In this document: positions 26,083-34,172 of the stretch, piece after piece | How the letters are laid out: the number at the start of each line of letters is the position of its first letter | Numbering within the stretch: the first letter of the stretch is position 1 | Source: Planosporangium thailandense | GTDB taxonomy: Bacteria; Actinomycetota; Actinomycetes; Mycobacteriales; Micromonosporaceae | Direction: 5' to 3' | Assembly (NCBI RefSeq): GCF_011947195.1 | Contig: NZ_JAATVY010000013.1 | Coordinates: 97,196-161,195, forward strand | DNA: 64,000 bases | Made by a program: the position numbers and the translations under genes | Notes under the pieces: generated by a model | The model's input: only the letters and a program-made list of their open reading frames with translations | The model's database searches: none | What the model was told of the DNA's origin: nothing

Positions 26083-26170
26083 ACTCGTTGTGCGGTACTT
26101 GTACGCAGAGTTACCCAGATGTCCGATCGGGGGACAGCGCCGGGAGCAAGACGGTTGCAGACTCGGTGCC

Positions 26171-27073
26171 ATGTACAGCCTCGTCAGCGCTCCCGTCCTC
26201 GGATTCGACCTGACCCGCCTGCCGGGCGGGGCGGCAACCGCTGAAGTGCTTCTCCGTAGCCTCGTGCTCACCGAAAGCGATCTTCATGTTCTCGCCAGCT
26301 TCCGCCTCGACGATTGGGACCGGCTCAACCTGTGGCAGGACGTGGACGACGCGGCTCGCCGGCGGCAGACCGTACGGGACCTGTCGGCCGACCCGGCCGA
26401 GGCTCACCAGACCCTCTCCCTGCTCGAACAGGCGCCGATCGGCACGATCGACGGCCTGCTGCACTGCCTACGCCACGATGTCCTGGACTGGACCTGGGAG
26501 TCGGTCGAGGGGGCGCCGGCGGTGCAGAGCCCGATCGCGGCCCAGGCCACCTCGGTGATCTGTGACGCGGTCGTCGCCGCGTACCTGCGCGACCTGTTGC
26601 CCGTGCCGACGCGCCGCAGCCTCGCCGCGGGTTGGCTCGCCGCAGCGCGCTGGCTGTCGGAACGCCCGATCCACCTCGGACCGCAGCATGACGACATCTC
26701 CGCGCTGCTGAGCCGGGTCCGGGCGCTCGGCCCGACCCGGTACGTCCGGCTGGCGGCCGCCGCCGCGGCGACCCGCCACCACGGTGTCGGTGGCTGGGCA
26801 CCTGCGGTGCACGGCGCCTCGTGGGCGGTCTACGTCTCGGGGCGGATCCGGTCCGCCGCTGCCGCGCAGCTCCAGCTCGTTCAGGCGGTCGACGGCGCGG
26901 GCATCCCGGTGTCCGACCGCGCCGGTGGGGTATGGAACCTGCTCAGCGGCGCGGTGCAGGCCCTGACGGTCCGCGACATGCTCGCCGCGGAAACCGTGAG
27001 CCGCCTCGTCGACCCTCTGATGACGGCGCTCGATCTGAGCGAGGTCGCCGAGCCGGCGGGTTCGGGGGAGTAG
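26171..27073 (+). CDS. Unrecognised protein inside the chemotaxis block
   Basis: A 300-residue soluble protein with no domain I recognise. It is mostly alpha-helical in appearance and Ala/Leu/Arg-rich, with a Trp-rich start (DDWDRLNLWQDVDDAAR), repeated WLAAARWLSER-type helices and a regular LGPTRYVRLAAAAAATRHH segment. No signal peptide, membrane helix or cysteine pair is seen. The ATG at 26171 is followed directly by the conserved-looking YSLVSAPVLGFDL. The ribosome binding site is weak. It lies between cheW and cheB on the same strand, with spacers on both sides, suggesting a motility role not described for the standard Che set. Confidence 0.7.
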   Translation: MYSLVSAPVLGFDLTRLPGGAATAEVLLRSLVLTESDLHVLASFRLDDWDRLNLWQDVDDAARRRQTVRDLSADPAEAHQTLSLLEQAPIGTIDGLLHCLRHDVLDWTWESVEGAPAVQSPIAAQATSVICDAVVAAYLRDLLPVPTRRSLAAGWLAAARWLSERPIHLGPQHDDISALLSRVRALGPTRYVRLAAAAAATRHHGVGGWAPAVHGASWAVYVSGRIRSAAAAQLQLVQAVDGAGIPVSDRAGGVWNLLSGAVQALTVRDMLAAETVSRLVDPLMTALDLSEVAEPAGSGE

Positions 27074-27213
27074 CCGCCCCCGGACGGGTCGCGGCCCGGC
27101 TGTGTCGCCCGTGCCGCGACCGTACTGATCGACGGGTGTTTGTGGCCGACAAGGCGCTTTGATCCCCGATGGTTCCTGCTTCCCGGAATCGCGCTGTTCA
27201 CCGCGTACTTTCC

Positions 27214-27240
27214 TCATCCGGCTCCTGATCGCGCCGATAT
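27214..27240 (+). promoter_or_regulatory. FliA/WhiG-type promoter of the cheB operon
   Basis: TCAT at 27214, 15-bp spacer, GCCGATAT at 27233-27240. It lies 54 bp before the cheB start in the 221-bp space after the unrecognised gene. Confidence 0.7.
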
Positions 27241-27294
27241 GGGTTCAGGACGGATGACCGGGCGGTCGTCCCTGCGCCATTGGGAGGCCGCTTC

Positions 27295-28530
27295 GTGATC
27301 TCGGTACTGGTGGTTGACGACTCGGTCGTCATCCGACGCCTGGTGACAGACGCGTTGGCCGAGGATCCCGAGATCCGGGTGGTGGGTACCGCGCCGAACG
27401 GGCGCGTGGCGCTGGCAAAGATCGAACAGCTCAAGCCCGACCTGGTGACCCTCGATATCGAAATGCCGGTCCTCGACGGCCTGGGCACCCTTCGCGAGCT
27501 GCGGCCCCGGTACCCCCGGTTGCCGGTCATCATGTTCAGCACGCTGACCGCGGCGGGCGCGAGCGCCACGCTCGACGCGCTCTCCGCGGGCGCGAGCGAC
27601 TACGTCACCAAGCCCAGCAACGTCGGCAGCTTCGCCGAGTCCAGGCGCAGCGTCCGGGAACAGCTCATCCCACGAATCCACGCGCTCTGCGAACGGGGCC
27701 GCCGACTCCGCCGCGATCCGGCGGCCGATCGCCCGAACACGTCGCCGGCCGCCGGCGGCTTCTCATTCCCACCCGCCCTCCCCGGTCTCGCCGGCATCCC
27801 GCGTCCGCCGCGGTCGGCACCCGGATCGCCCGGCGCGTCGCCGCCCACACCAGGCCGCCCCGGTGTCGCCCGCCTCGACTCCGCCCGCGGTGAGTCGAGC
27901 CGATCTGAGCGGCGGCGTACCGAACAGGTGGAGGTACTCGCGATCGGCTGCTCGACGGGCGGTCCGGAGGCCCTGTCACAGGTCCTGCAGGCCCTTCCCG
28001 AAAACCTGCCGGTGCCCGTCGTGGTGGTTCAGCACATGCCGCCGGTGTTCACCAAGATGTTCGCCGAGCGACTCAACCGAATCTGCGCCCTCGAGGTCGT
28101 CGAAGCCGCGGGAAACGAACAGGTGCGGTCCGGCACCGTCTACATCGCACCCGGTGACTTCCACCTCGAGGTGGTCCGTTCCGGCGCCGCGGTGGTGACG
28201 AAGCTGCAGAGCGGTCCACCCGAGAACTTCTGCCGGCCCGCCGTCGACGTGCTGTTCCGGTCGGTCGCGAAGGTGTACGGCGGCAAGGTCGTCGCGACGG
28301 TGCTGACCGGCATGGGGCAGGACGGCAGGCGCGGCGCCGAGGTGCTCCACGCCGAGGGCGCGGAGGTCGTCGCCCAGGACGAAGCGACCTCGGTGGTCTG
28401 GGGCATGCCGGGCGCGATCACCCAGGCCGGCCTCGCCGACCTCGTGCTCCCGCTGCCGGAGATTGCCAACCATCTCATCTCGCGGGCCACGGCCACCGGT
28501 ACGGCGCGGAGCAAGGAGGTAACGCGATGA
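27295..28530 (+). CDS. cheB: Chemotaxis response regulator/methylesterase CheB
   Basis: A 411-residue CheB. The receiver domain has VLVVDDS, phospho-acceptor Asp in LDIEMPVLDG (near residue 54), Thr in MFSTLTA and Lys in YVTKPS. A long Pro/Arg/Ser linker (about 130-205) leads to the esterase domain with the catalytic triad Ser in AIGCSTGGPEA (220), His in VVVQHMPP (247) and Asp in GMGQDGRRG (343). It removes methyl groups from receptor glutamates when phosphorylated by CheA. GTG 27295 has GGGAGG 7 nt upstream. It overlaps cheR by ATGA. Confidence 0.95.
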   Translation: MISVLVVDDSVVIRRLVTDALAEDPEIRVVGTAPNGRVALAKIEQLKPDLVTLDIEMPVLDGLGTLRELRPRYPRLPVIMFSTLTAAGASATLDALSAGASDYVTKPSNVGSFAESRRSVREQLIPRIHALCERGRRLRRDPAADRPNTSPAAGGFSFPPALPGLAGIPRPPRSAPGSPGASPPTPGRPGVARLDSARGESSRSERRRTEQVEVLAIGCSTGGPEALSQVLQALPENLPVPVVVVQHMPPVFTKMFAERLNRICALEVVEAAGNEQVRSGTVYIAPGDFHLEVVRSGAAVVTKLQSGPPENFCRPAVDVLFRSVAKVYGGKVVATVLTGMGQDGRRGAEVLHAEGAEVVAQDEATSVVWGMPGAITQAGLADLVLPLPEIANHLISRATATGTARSKEVTR

Positions 28531-29381
28531 CGCTGACAGCTCAGGAGTTCGCGTACGTCAGTGAGCTGGTACGGCGCCACTCCGCAATCGTCTTGGAGAC
28601 CGGCAAGGAGTACCTGGTCGAGGCCAGGCTCCTTCCGCTGGCCCGCCAGGCGGGCATCCCGACCGTCTCGGAGTACGTCAACCGGGCGCAGCAGCGACCG
28701 GAGCCGGACACGCACGACAAGATCGTGGACGCGCTGACCACGAACGAGACGTCGTGGTTCCGCGACGGCGAGCCGTTCCAGACGGTTGCCGAGGCGGTGC
28801 TGCCCAAGCTGATCGCGGACAGGTCGGCCAACCGGATCATTCGCGTCTGGTCGGCCGCGTGCTCGAGCGGGCAGGAGCCGTACAGCCTCGCCATGGTCCT
28901 GCAGGAGACGCTGCCGGCGGGTTGGAGCTACGAGATCGTCGGCACCGACATCTCGCAGGAGATGCTGTGCCGCGCGGAGGCCGGTCGCTACACGCAGCTT
29001 GAGATCAACCGCGGTCTGCCGGCGCACATGCTGGTCCGCCACTTCGAGCGGGAGGGTCCGCACTGGCGCGTGTCGGGCGGACTTCGCCGGAACATCTCGT
29101 TCAAGCGACTCAATCTGGCCGCGCCGCTGCCGCCGCTGCCGCAGTTCGACATCGTGTTTCTGCGTAATGTCCTCATCTACTTCAACGTCGAGACGAAACG
29201 GCAGGTTCTGGACCGGGTCAGCGCCGTGATGCGCCCCGACGGATGGTTGTTTCTCGGGTCGGCGGAGACGACCATCGGCATCGACGACCGGTTCGAGCGC
29301 GTGGCCGCCGGTCGCAGCTCCGCGTATCGCCTACGGGGCGGTAAAGCCACGCCGTCAACCGGTGAGTTGGGAAAGGGGTGA
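28527..29381 (+). CDS. cheR: Chemoreceptor methyltransferase CheR
   Basis: A 284-residue CheR, the partner of CheB in adaptation, transferring methyl from S-adenosylmethionine to receptor glutamates. The N-terminal helical domain starts EFAYVSELVRRHSAIVLETG. The catalytic domain shows NETSWFRDGEPF, IIRVWSAACSSGQEPYSLAM (SAM-binding GxxSxGxExYS variant), IVGTDISQEML and FDIVFLRNVLIYF. It overlaps cheB by four bases. Confidence 0.96.
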   Translation: MTLTAQEFAYVSELVRRHSAIVLETGKEYLVEARLLPLARQAGIPTVSEYVNRAQQRPEPDTHDKIVDALTTNETSWFRDGEPFQTVAEAVLPKLIADRSANRIIRVWSAACSSGQEPYSLAMVLQETLPAGWSYEIVGTDISQEMLCRAEAGRYTQLEINRGLPAHMLVRHFEREGPHWRVSGGLRRNISFKRLNLAAPLPPLPQFDIVFLRNVLIYFNVETKRQVLDRVSAVMRPDGWLFLGSAETTIGIDDRFERVAAGRSSAYRLRGGKATPSTGELGKG

Positions 29382-29387
29382 TCACCG

Positions 29388-29774
29388 ATGCTGGCATTGG
29401 TGATCGATGATTCTCGGGCGATCCGAATGATCCTCGGTCGAATTCTGGCCAACCTCGGGTTCGAGGTGCGGGAGGCAGGAAACGGCAAGGAGGCCCTGGA
29501 CGTGCTCGCAGCAGCCGAGACCGTTCCCCGGGTCGCGCTCGTGGACTGGAACATGCCCGAGATGAACGGACTGGAGTTCGTGGGCGCGGTCCGTGAGGAC
29601 CCGAAGTACCGGTCGATGGCGCTGATGATGGTCACGACCGAGAGCGAACAGAGCCAGATCGTCCGGGCCCTGGCCGCCGGCGCGCACGAGTATGTGATCA
29701 AGCCGTTCACTCCGGATGCCATCGAAGAGAAGCTTGCGCTACTGGGCGTACTGACGAATGGAGCTGCACAATGA
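29388..29774 (+). CDS. cheY: CheY-type single-domain response regulator
   Basis: A 128-residue receiver domain: ALVIDDSRA (acidic pocket), phospho-acceptor Asp in ALVDWNMPEMNG (near residue 53), MMVTTESEQ (Thr) and YVIKPFTPDAI (Lys). Phosphorylated CheY acts on the flagellar switch. AAGGGGTGATCACC precedes the ATG. The stop overlaps the next gene by ATGA, coupling it to the CheX phosphatase. Confidence 0.95.
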   Translation: MLALVIDDSRAIRMILGRILANLGFEVREAGNGKEALDVLAAAETVPRVALVDWNMPEMNGLEFVGAVREDPKYRSMALMMVTTESEQSQIVRALAAGAHEYVIKPFTPDAIEEKLALLGVLTNGAAQ

Positions 29775-30241
29775 CCGCTGGTCCCATCCTCGCCGACGGA
29801 GACCTGTTAGCGATAACAGAGCAGATCTGGGCCTCGTACCTCGACCTCGACGGTGCGAGCCCGTTCGTTCCGTTGTCCTCCGCCGAGCCGGCACTCGATG
29901 TGCACGCGTCGGTGTCGGTGACCGGCGCCTGGCGCGGCCACATCCTGGTGACCTGCTCCATGGGCGCCGCCCGCAACGTGGCCGGCGCTCTGCTGGGTAT
30001 CGACCTTGACGACGTCACCCCTGAGGACGTCTCCGACGCGGTCGGCGAGCTGGCCAACATCATTGGCGGCAACGTCAAGAGCCTCATGCCCGAGCCGTCG
30101 GCGCTGTCGCTCCCGGTCGTCCTGGTCGACGGCAACGTCGGCTTTCCGTCGGCCATCGAGGTGGGCAGCCTCGTCGGGGAGTGGCTGGGTGAGCCGATCG
30201 CTGTACAGGTTCTGGAAAGCACTGCCGAGAAGGACAAGTGA
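29771..30241 (+). CDS. cheX: CheX-type CheY-P phosphatase
   Basis: A 156-residue CheC/CheX/FliY-family protein. The catalytic helix reads DAVGELANIIGGNVKSLMP with the E-x-x-N pair that attacks phospho-CheY. The fold repeats are visible in VSVTGAWRGHILVTCSMGAA. It probably resets CheY-P. It overlaps cheY at its start and the second cheY at its end, so the phosphatase is translated with its substrates. Confidence 0.88.
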   Translation: MTAGPILADGDLLAITEQIWASYLDLDGASPFVPLSSAEPALDVHASVSVTGAWRGHILVTCSMGAARNVAGALLGIDLDDVTPEDVSDAVGELANIIGGNVKSLMPEPSALSLPVVLVDGNVGFPSAIEVGSLVGEWLGEPIAVQVLESTAEKDK

Positions 30242-30612
30242 CGGTACCGATGAAGATTCTGATCGCGGATGACAGCCGGGTGATGCGGCAGATCGTCACC
30301 CGCACCCTGCGTCAGGCCGGGTACGACGACCACGACGTGATTGAAGCCGCCGATGGTCGGCAGGCGTTCGACGCGGTGGTGAACGAGAATCCGGACCTCG
30401 TGCTTTCCGACTGGAACATGCCGGAGATGACCGGCATCGAGGTGCTGCGCATGCTGCGCGCGAACGGGGTCGAGGTGCCTTTCGGTTTCGTTACCTCCGA
30501 GGGGACCGCGGAGATGCGTAACACCGCCGAGGAGGCCGGGGCGATCTTCCTGATCACCAAGCCGTTCACGGCCGAGGCGTTCCGCGACGCGCTGGATCCG
30601 ATTCTTGGGTGA
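30238..30612 (+). CDS. Second CheY-type response regulator
   Basis: A 124-residue receiver: ILIADDSRVMRQIVTRTLRQ, phospho-acceptor Asp in LVLSDWNMPEMTG (near residue 58), FVTSEGTAEM and LITKPFTAEAF. The GTG at 30238, overlapping the cheX stop with GAAGGA just upstream, is preferred to the ATG at 30250. Two CheYs in one operon may divide switch control and phosphate-sink or output roles (inference). Confidence 0.93.
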   Translation: MTVPMKILIADDSRVMRQIVTRTLRQAGYDDHDVIEAADGRQAFDAVVNENPDLVLSDWNMPEMTGIEVLRMLRANGVEVPFGFVTSEGTAEMRNTAEEAGAIFLITKPFTAEAFRDALDPILG

Positions 30613-30619
30613 GTGAACG

Positions 30620-31102
30620 ATGTCCAGCCTTCTGCCCCAACCGAAAGAAGTCCGTGACCTCTTCGAGGACCTCCTCGGGCGTTCCATCACGGTCGGCCCG
30701 GCCAATCCGGTTCTCGCCGAAGACCTGAAGACGACGCTCGTGAGCCTGTACACCGATGACCGCACGAAGCTGTGGGCGGTGGTCGGCATGGATCTGGCGC
30801 TCACCGTGTACGCCGGAGCCGCGATCGGTCTGCTTCCTCCCGGCGGCGCCCAGGACTGCGTGGACGACGGTGTCGTCACGGACGCGGTCGCCGAGAACGT
30901 CCGCGAGGTCTGCAACATCATGACCACCCTGCTCAATCGGGAGGGTGGGCCGCATCTCAAGCTCTACCAGGTGTTCCTGCCCGGTGAGACGCCGCCGAGC
31001 GACGCCGGCACGCTCCTGCTGGCGCTCGGCCGCCGCCTCGACCTGACCGTCGACGTCGCCGGGTACGGCAGTGGCAGGGTCTCGGTGGCGCTGGCCGAGT
31101 AG
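30620..31102 (+). CDS. CheX-like protein
   Basis: A 160-residue protein related to CheC/CheX. The helix AVAENVREVCNIMTTLLNRE keeps an E-x-x-N-like pair, and LWAVVGMDLALTVYAGAAIGLLP matches the beta-alpha core. It diverges more than the first CheX and may be a phosphatase or a binding partner of the second CheY, which it follows by 7 bp. It is the last chemotaxis gene before the 31151 terminator. Confidence 0.75.
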   Translation: MSSLLPQPKEVRDLFEDLLGRSITVGPANPVLAEDLKTTLVSLYTDDRTKLWAVVGMDLALTVYAGAAIGLLPPGGAQDCVDDGVVTDAVAENVREVCNIMTTLLNREGGPHLKLYQVFLPGETPPSDAGTLLLALGRRLDLTVDVAGYGSGRVSVALAE

Positions 31103-31150
31103 CGCTCAAGTCGGGTTGCGCCCTCCGGACCCACCCCATCCCCAACGACA

Positions 31151-31184
31151 ACTCCCCGCGTGACAACGGTGTCGCGCGGGGAGT
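31151..31184. terminator. Hairpin terminator between cheX2 and the flhA operon
   Basis: ACTCCCCGCG and CGCGGGGAGT form a perfect 10-bp stem around a 14-nt loop, followed on the plus strand by CTTCTT. It lies between convergent operons and can serve the chemotaxis operon and perhaps both. Confidence 0.8.
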
Positions 31185-31220
31185 CTTCTTGTGGTCGGAG
31201 GTCCCTGCCGTCTGGCGGCC

Positions 31221-31300
31221 GTGCTTCCTGAGGGGCCGTGGTTCCTGAGGGCCGTGATTCCTGAGGGGCCGTGCTTCCTGAGTAGCCGTGCTTCCGGGCC
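31221..31300. repeat. 17-bp imperfect tandem repeat, four to five copies
   Basis: Units of the form GTGSTTCCTGAGGGGCC start at 31221, 31238, 31254, 31271 and 31288 (the last shortened). They fill the convergent space between the terminator and the end of the 126-residue membrane protein gene. Confidence 0.85.
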
Positions 31301-31304
31301 GGGC

Positions 31305-31685
31305 CTATTCGGCGGCTTCGTTGACCGTCTCCAGGTCGAGCCTCGTCACACCAACCGGCTCCCGGTCGGTGCTGCGCCGCGCCGGTGTGGCGTTGGTCCT
31401 CTCCTGGGCGGCTTCGTGGGTGGCTTCCTGGGCGGCTTCGTATGCGGCTTCGTCGGCTGCTTCCTGCGCGGCGCGACGGGCGGCCGCGCGCAGCTGTACC
31501 TCGTTCATGCGGCGGTAGCCGTCCGTCAGCCCACGCAGCATCCACAGCATCAGCGTCGCGACCAGGGCTGCGATCAGGTACCTGGTGAGCGCCTCCGTGT
31601 AGCTCATGTCGTGCGCTACGAAGGCGTGGTAGAGCGCCGGGCTGTCCAGCAGCGCGGCGAGCAGGAGCGTGGACAGTCTGGCCAT
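31305..31685 (-). CDS. Small membrane protein with Ala/Glu-rich helical tail
   Basis: A 126-residue protein at the end of the flhA operon, 17 bp after pilZ. A clear membrane helix (YLIAALVATLMLWMLRGL, about 36-53) follows a weaker hydrophobic start. The C-terminal half is a charged helix with repeated EAA/QEA steps (AAQEAADEAAYEAAQEATHE) that could be a coiled coil. No family is recognised. Position suggests a motility or c-di-GMP related membrane factor (inference). Confidence 0.65.
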   Translation of the reverse strand: MARLSTLLLAALLDSPALYHAFVAHDMSYTEALTRYLIAALVATLMLWMLRGLTDGYRRMNEVQLRAAARRAAQEAADEAAYEAAQEATHEAAQERTNATPARRSTDREPVGVTRLDLETVNEAAE

Positions 31686-31702
31686 CTGGCTTCCGGACCC
31701 CG

Positions 31703-32365
31703 TCAGTAGTCGTCTTCGGCGGCGGCCCGCCGGGCGAGGATCTGCTGGCGCATCACGTACCGTCGCACCACTTCCGCCTGGCGCTCGGACAGCCGCAGGG
31801 TCACGATCATGTCGACCGTCTGCGAGATGGCATCCTCGATGGTGCGCAGCACCGACCCGTCGGCGTCGAGCATGTCGTCGCCGAGCCGGATCACCGCGCT
31901 GACGGCCTCACGATCGGCGAGCCTGGTCCAGTTGTCCTCGCCGGGCTTGACACCGGGGATCCTGAACCGCACACCGCCTTCGCTGATGTCCAGAGCGAAG
32001 CCGGAGATCTCGGCGTCGTGTTCCTTCGCGCGTACCCGGACCGACTCGCCGCCGCCCGCGCGTACGTACCGGCGTCGCTGGTGGAGCATGGGCTCCGACT
32101 CGATGCTCAACGTCCAGCACCGTCCAGGCACGCCCTCGACCCGCGACGTCGACACCAGCGTGGTCTCCACGACGTAGCGTCCGCGTTCACCGGCGCCCCA
32201 GCCGAGCAGGATGAAGCTGCCGATCTCGGGCGGCTCTACCGTCCCGTTCACGGGAATCGCGACGATCGCGGTCTTCCCGTCGATCATCTCGATACGAGAA
32301 TCGAAGTCGGTCCCGTCAACCGTGAGGTTGATCGACGAGCTGACCTCAGGCATCGGCTCGGTCAA
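31703..32365 (-). CDS. PilZ-domain c-di-GMP receptor (YcgR-like)
   Basis: A 220-residue protein with an N-terminal YcgR-like barrel and a C-terminal PilZ domain. The c-di-GMP binding motifs are both present: RRRYVRA (RxxxR) and DISEGGVRF (D/NxSxxG). YcgR-type proteins bind c-di-GMP and slow the flagellar motor. A TTG at 32365 has GAGG 9 nt upstream and overlaps the preceding gene. An in-frame ATG at 32353 is possible. The EAL-HDOD protein divergent from this operon may act in the same pathway. Confidence 0.9.
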   Translation of the reverse strand: MTEPMPEVSSSINLTVDGTDFDSRIEMIDGKTAIVAIPVNGTVEPPEIGSFILLGWGAGERGRYVVETTLVSTSRVEGVPGRCWTLSIESEPMLHQRRRYVRAGGGESVRVRAKEHDAEISGFALDISEGGVRFRIPGVKPGEDNWTRLADREAVSAVIRLGDDMLDADGSVLRTIEDAISQTVDMIVTLRLSERQAEVVRRYVMRQQILARRAAAEDDY

Positions 32366-34172
32366 TGTCCCTTACCTCTTCCAAGCGGTGACACAGCAAT
32401 TCGGCCCAGATGCCCGGGGTGGCCGTGCGGCCATCGATCATGGCAACCGGAATGCCCAGTTGGAGGATGGCCGCCGGGTCGCCCGTGATCGCGCAACCGT
32501 GTGCCGCGATCGCATCCACCCGTCCGATATCGGCCAGCCAGGCCCCACTATCGGCAGTCTTACGTGTGACGTCCACCACACCCCAGACGCATGTGGGGTC
32601 GAGGCTCTCCACGATTGAGCGCGCCCACCGGGTACCCCCGCCGGCGCGCCCGATACCGTTGGCCGGACCGTTGGTGGCCGGACGGGCGACGGCGGCGATG
32701 TCGCCCACCCCGACCGCGTCGGCCTCGCTGTCGACGACGACGATGAGCGGCAGGTTGGAGTCGCGGCGCAGTTTGGCGACGCGCGTCGCGGCCTGCGCGG
32801 GATCGGTCAGCCGCCGGGCCGGGTGGACGCTGGTGCCCGCGTAGTTCACCGCGGCGAGCAGGATGCGCGACGGCGGCAGCTTCAGGGACTGGGCGACCGT
32901 GCTGGCGATCGACATCGACGTGATCCGCTCGCCGACGATCACCAGCAGTTCGCCCGCACCGGCCGGTAGCTCCGGCGCCGTCGGCAGAAGCTTGATGACC
33001 CGGCTGATCTCGCGGTACGAGTCGGTACCGGTGATCAGCGTGGCCAGCTGGCGAGGCAGCCCGAGGTGGGTCAACGCGGCCGGCAGCGGTGTATTGGGGT
33101 TCAGGCGCTTAGGCTGGTAGCGCGGGATCAGCTGGCTGTCCGTCGTGTACTGAGGAACGGTCTCGACCGCCAGGGTGCCGACTGTCAGGCTCTCGGTAGT
33201 CAGGCTCCCGGTAGTCAGGATCTCGGAGGTCAGGTTCTCGACCGTCGGGCTCTCGACCTGTGCCGGCTCGAGCGGTGTGATGTCGAGCGGCGTGATTTCG
33301 GTCGGCGCCGACCCGACCGGTGTGGTGGCTTTCCACGCCGCGGCCAGCCAATCGGAGACCCCGGGCTCGGCGGCTTTCGGCTGGACGAATTCCGGCTGGA
33401 CGGATTTCGGCTCAATCGTTTCCGGCTCAGTCGTTTCCGCCCCGACCGATTGCAGACCGGTTGACAGGACGGGAACCTTCCAGTCCGATACGCCGTACCC
33501 GGACAGCACGTCGGCGAACGCCGCCGCGCCGGCGCTGACTCTCTGCGCCTCCTGCATCGCGTTGTCCGCGCCAGCCGACTCGTCCGGTCCCAGGTACGGC
33601 AGAAACTCGCGCTCCTGGGCCTCGACCAAGGCGACCAGTGCGTCAGCGGGGCTGACGCGGTCGACGTTCGCCCTGGCGGGCATGGTCGCGGCCGCGGCAG
33701 GCTCCGCGGCCAACGTCGGCTTCGCAGCGGTCAGCGGCTTGGCGTCGATCGGCGTGGCGACTACCGGCTTGGCGTCCATCGGCTTGGCGACTACCGGCTT
33801 CGCGGCGGTCACCGGCTTGACGTCGATCGGCTTGACGTCGATCGGCTTGGCCGGCGCGGGTACCGTCGGTTTCGCGATCGTCATCGGCTTCGCGGGCGCC
33901 GGCCGTTCCGCCGCCGCTCTCGGAGTCGTCGCTCTCGGAGTCGCCGCCGTCGGAGTTGCAGCTGGCGAAGTCGCGGCCGTCGCGGTCGGGGTGGTCGGCC
34001 CGTCGGCGACCTCGATCGTCAGCTCGTAGCGTTGGCGGGCGAACATGCCGGCGACGCCGGTCGCGCGTACCCGGTCAGCAGAGACGATCCTGGCCGCGGG
34101 GCCGTGCTCGGCCCGCACCCGGGCCAGCAGCTCCTGGATGTCAGTACCCTCAAGCAGCAATCGAGTAGGCAC
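32346..34172 (-). CDS. FlhF-like protein lacking GTPase motifs
   Basis: A 608-residue protein directly after flhA, the usual flhF position, overlapping flhA by 23 bp. Its N-terminus (DIQELLARVRAEHGPAARIV and SADRVR) matches the FlhF B-domain start. A long Lys/Pro/Ala/Thr region (about 60-330) has repeats such as KPIDVKPIDVKPV. The last ~250 residues follow the SRP-GTPase layout, but the P-loop position reads LLVIVGERITSMSI with no GKT/S, and no DTAGR or TKxD motif is found. FlhF normally sets flagellar number and place by GTP hydrolysis. This one is probably a scaffold. Starts at GTG. Confidence 0.75.
   Translation of the reverse strand: MPTRLLLEGTDIQELLARVRAEHGPAARIVSADRVRATGVAGMFARQRYELTIEVADGPTTPTATAATSPAATPTAATPRATTPRAAAERPAPAKPMTIAKPTVPAPAKPIDVKPIDVKPVTAAKPVVAKPMDAKPVVATPIDAKPLTAAKPTLAAEPAAAATMPARANVDRVSPADALVALVEAQEREFLPYLGPDESAGADNAMQEAQRVSAGAAAFADVLSGYGVSDWKVPVLSTGLQSVGAETTEPETIEPKSVQPEFVQPKAAEPGVSDWLAAAWKATTPVGSAPTEITPLDITPLEPAQVESPTVENLTSEILTTGSLTTESLTVGTLAVETVPQYTTDSQLIPRYQPKRLNPNTPLPAALTHLGLPRQLATLITGTDSYREISRVIKLLPTAPELPAGAGELLVIVGERITSMSIASTVAQSLKLPPSRILLAAVNYAGTSVHPARRLTDPAQAATRVAKLRRDSNLPLIVVVDSEADAVGVGDIAAVARPATNGPANGIGRAGGGTRWARSIVESLDPTCVWGVVDVTRKTADSGAWLADIGRVDAIAAHGCAITGDPAAILQLGIPVAMIDGRTATPGIWAELLCHRLEEVRDIDRADA

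Noticed and set aside
26102..26128. Motility-type promoter for the unrecognised che-block gene (TACG-N15-GTCCGATC)
   Set aside because: Both boxes deviate from the other eight sites, so it is not claimed.
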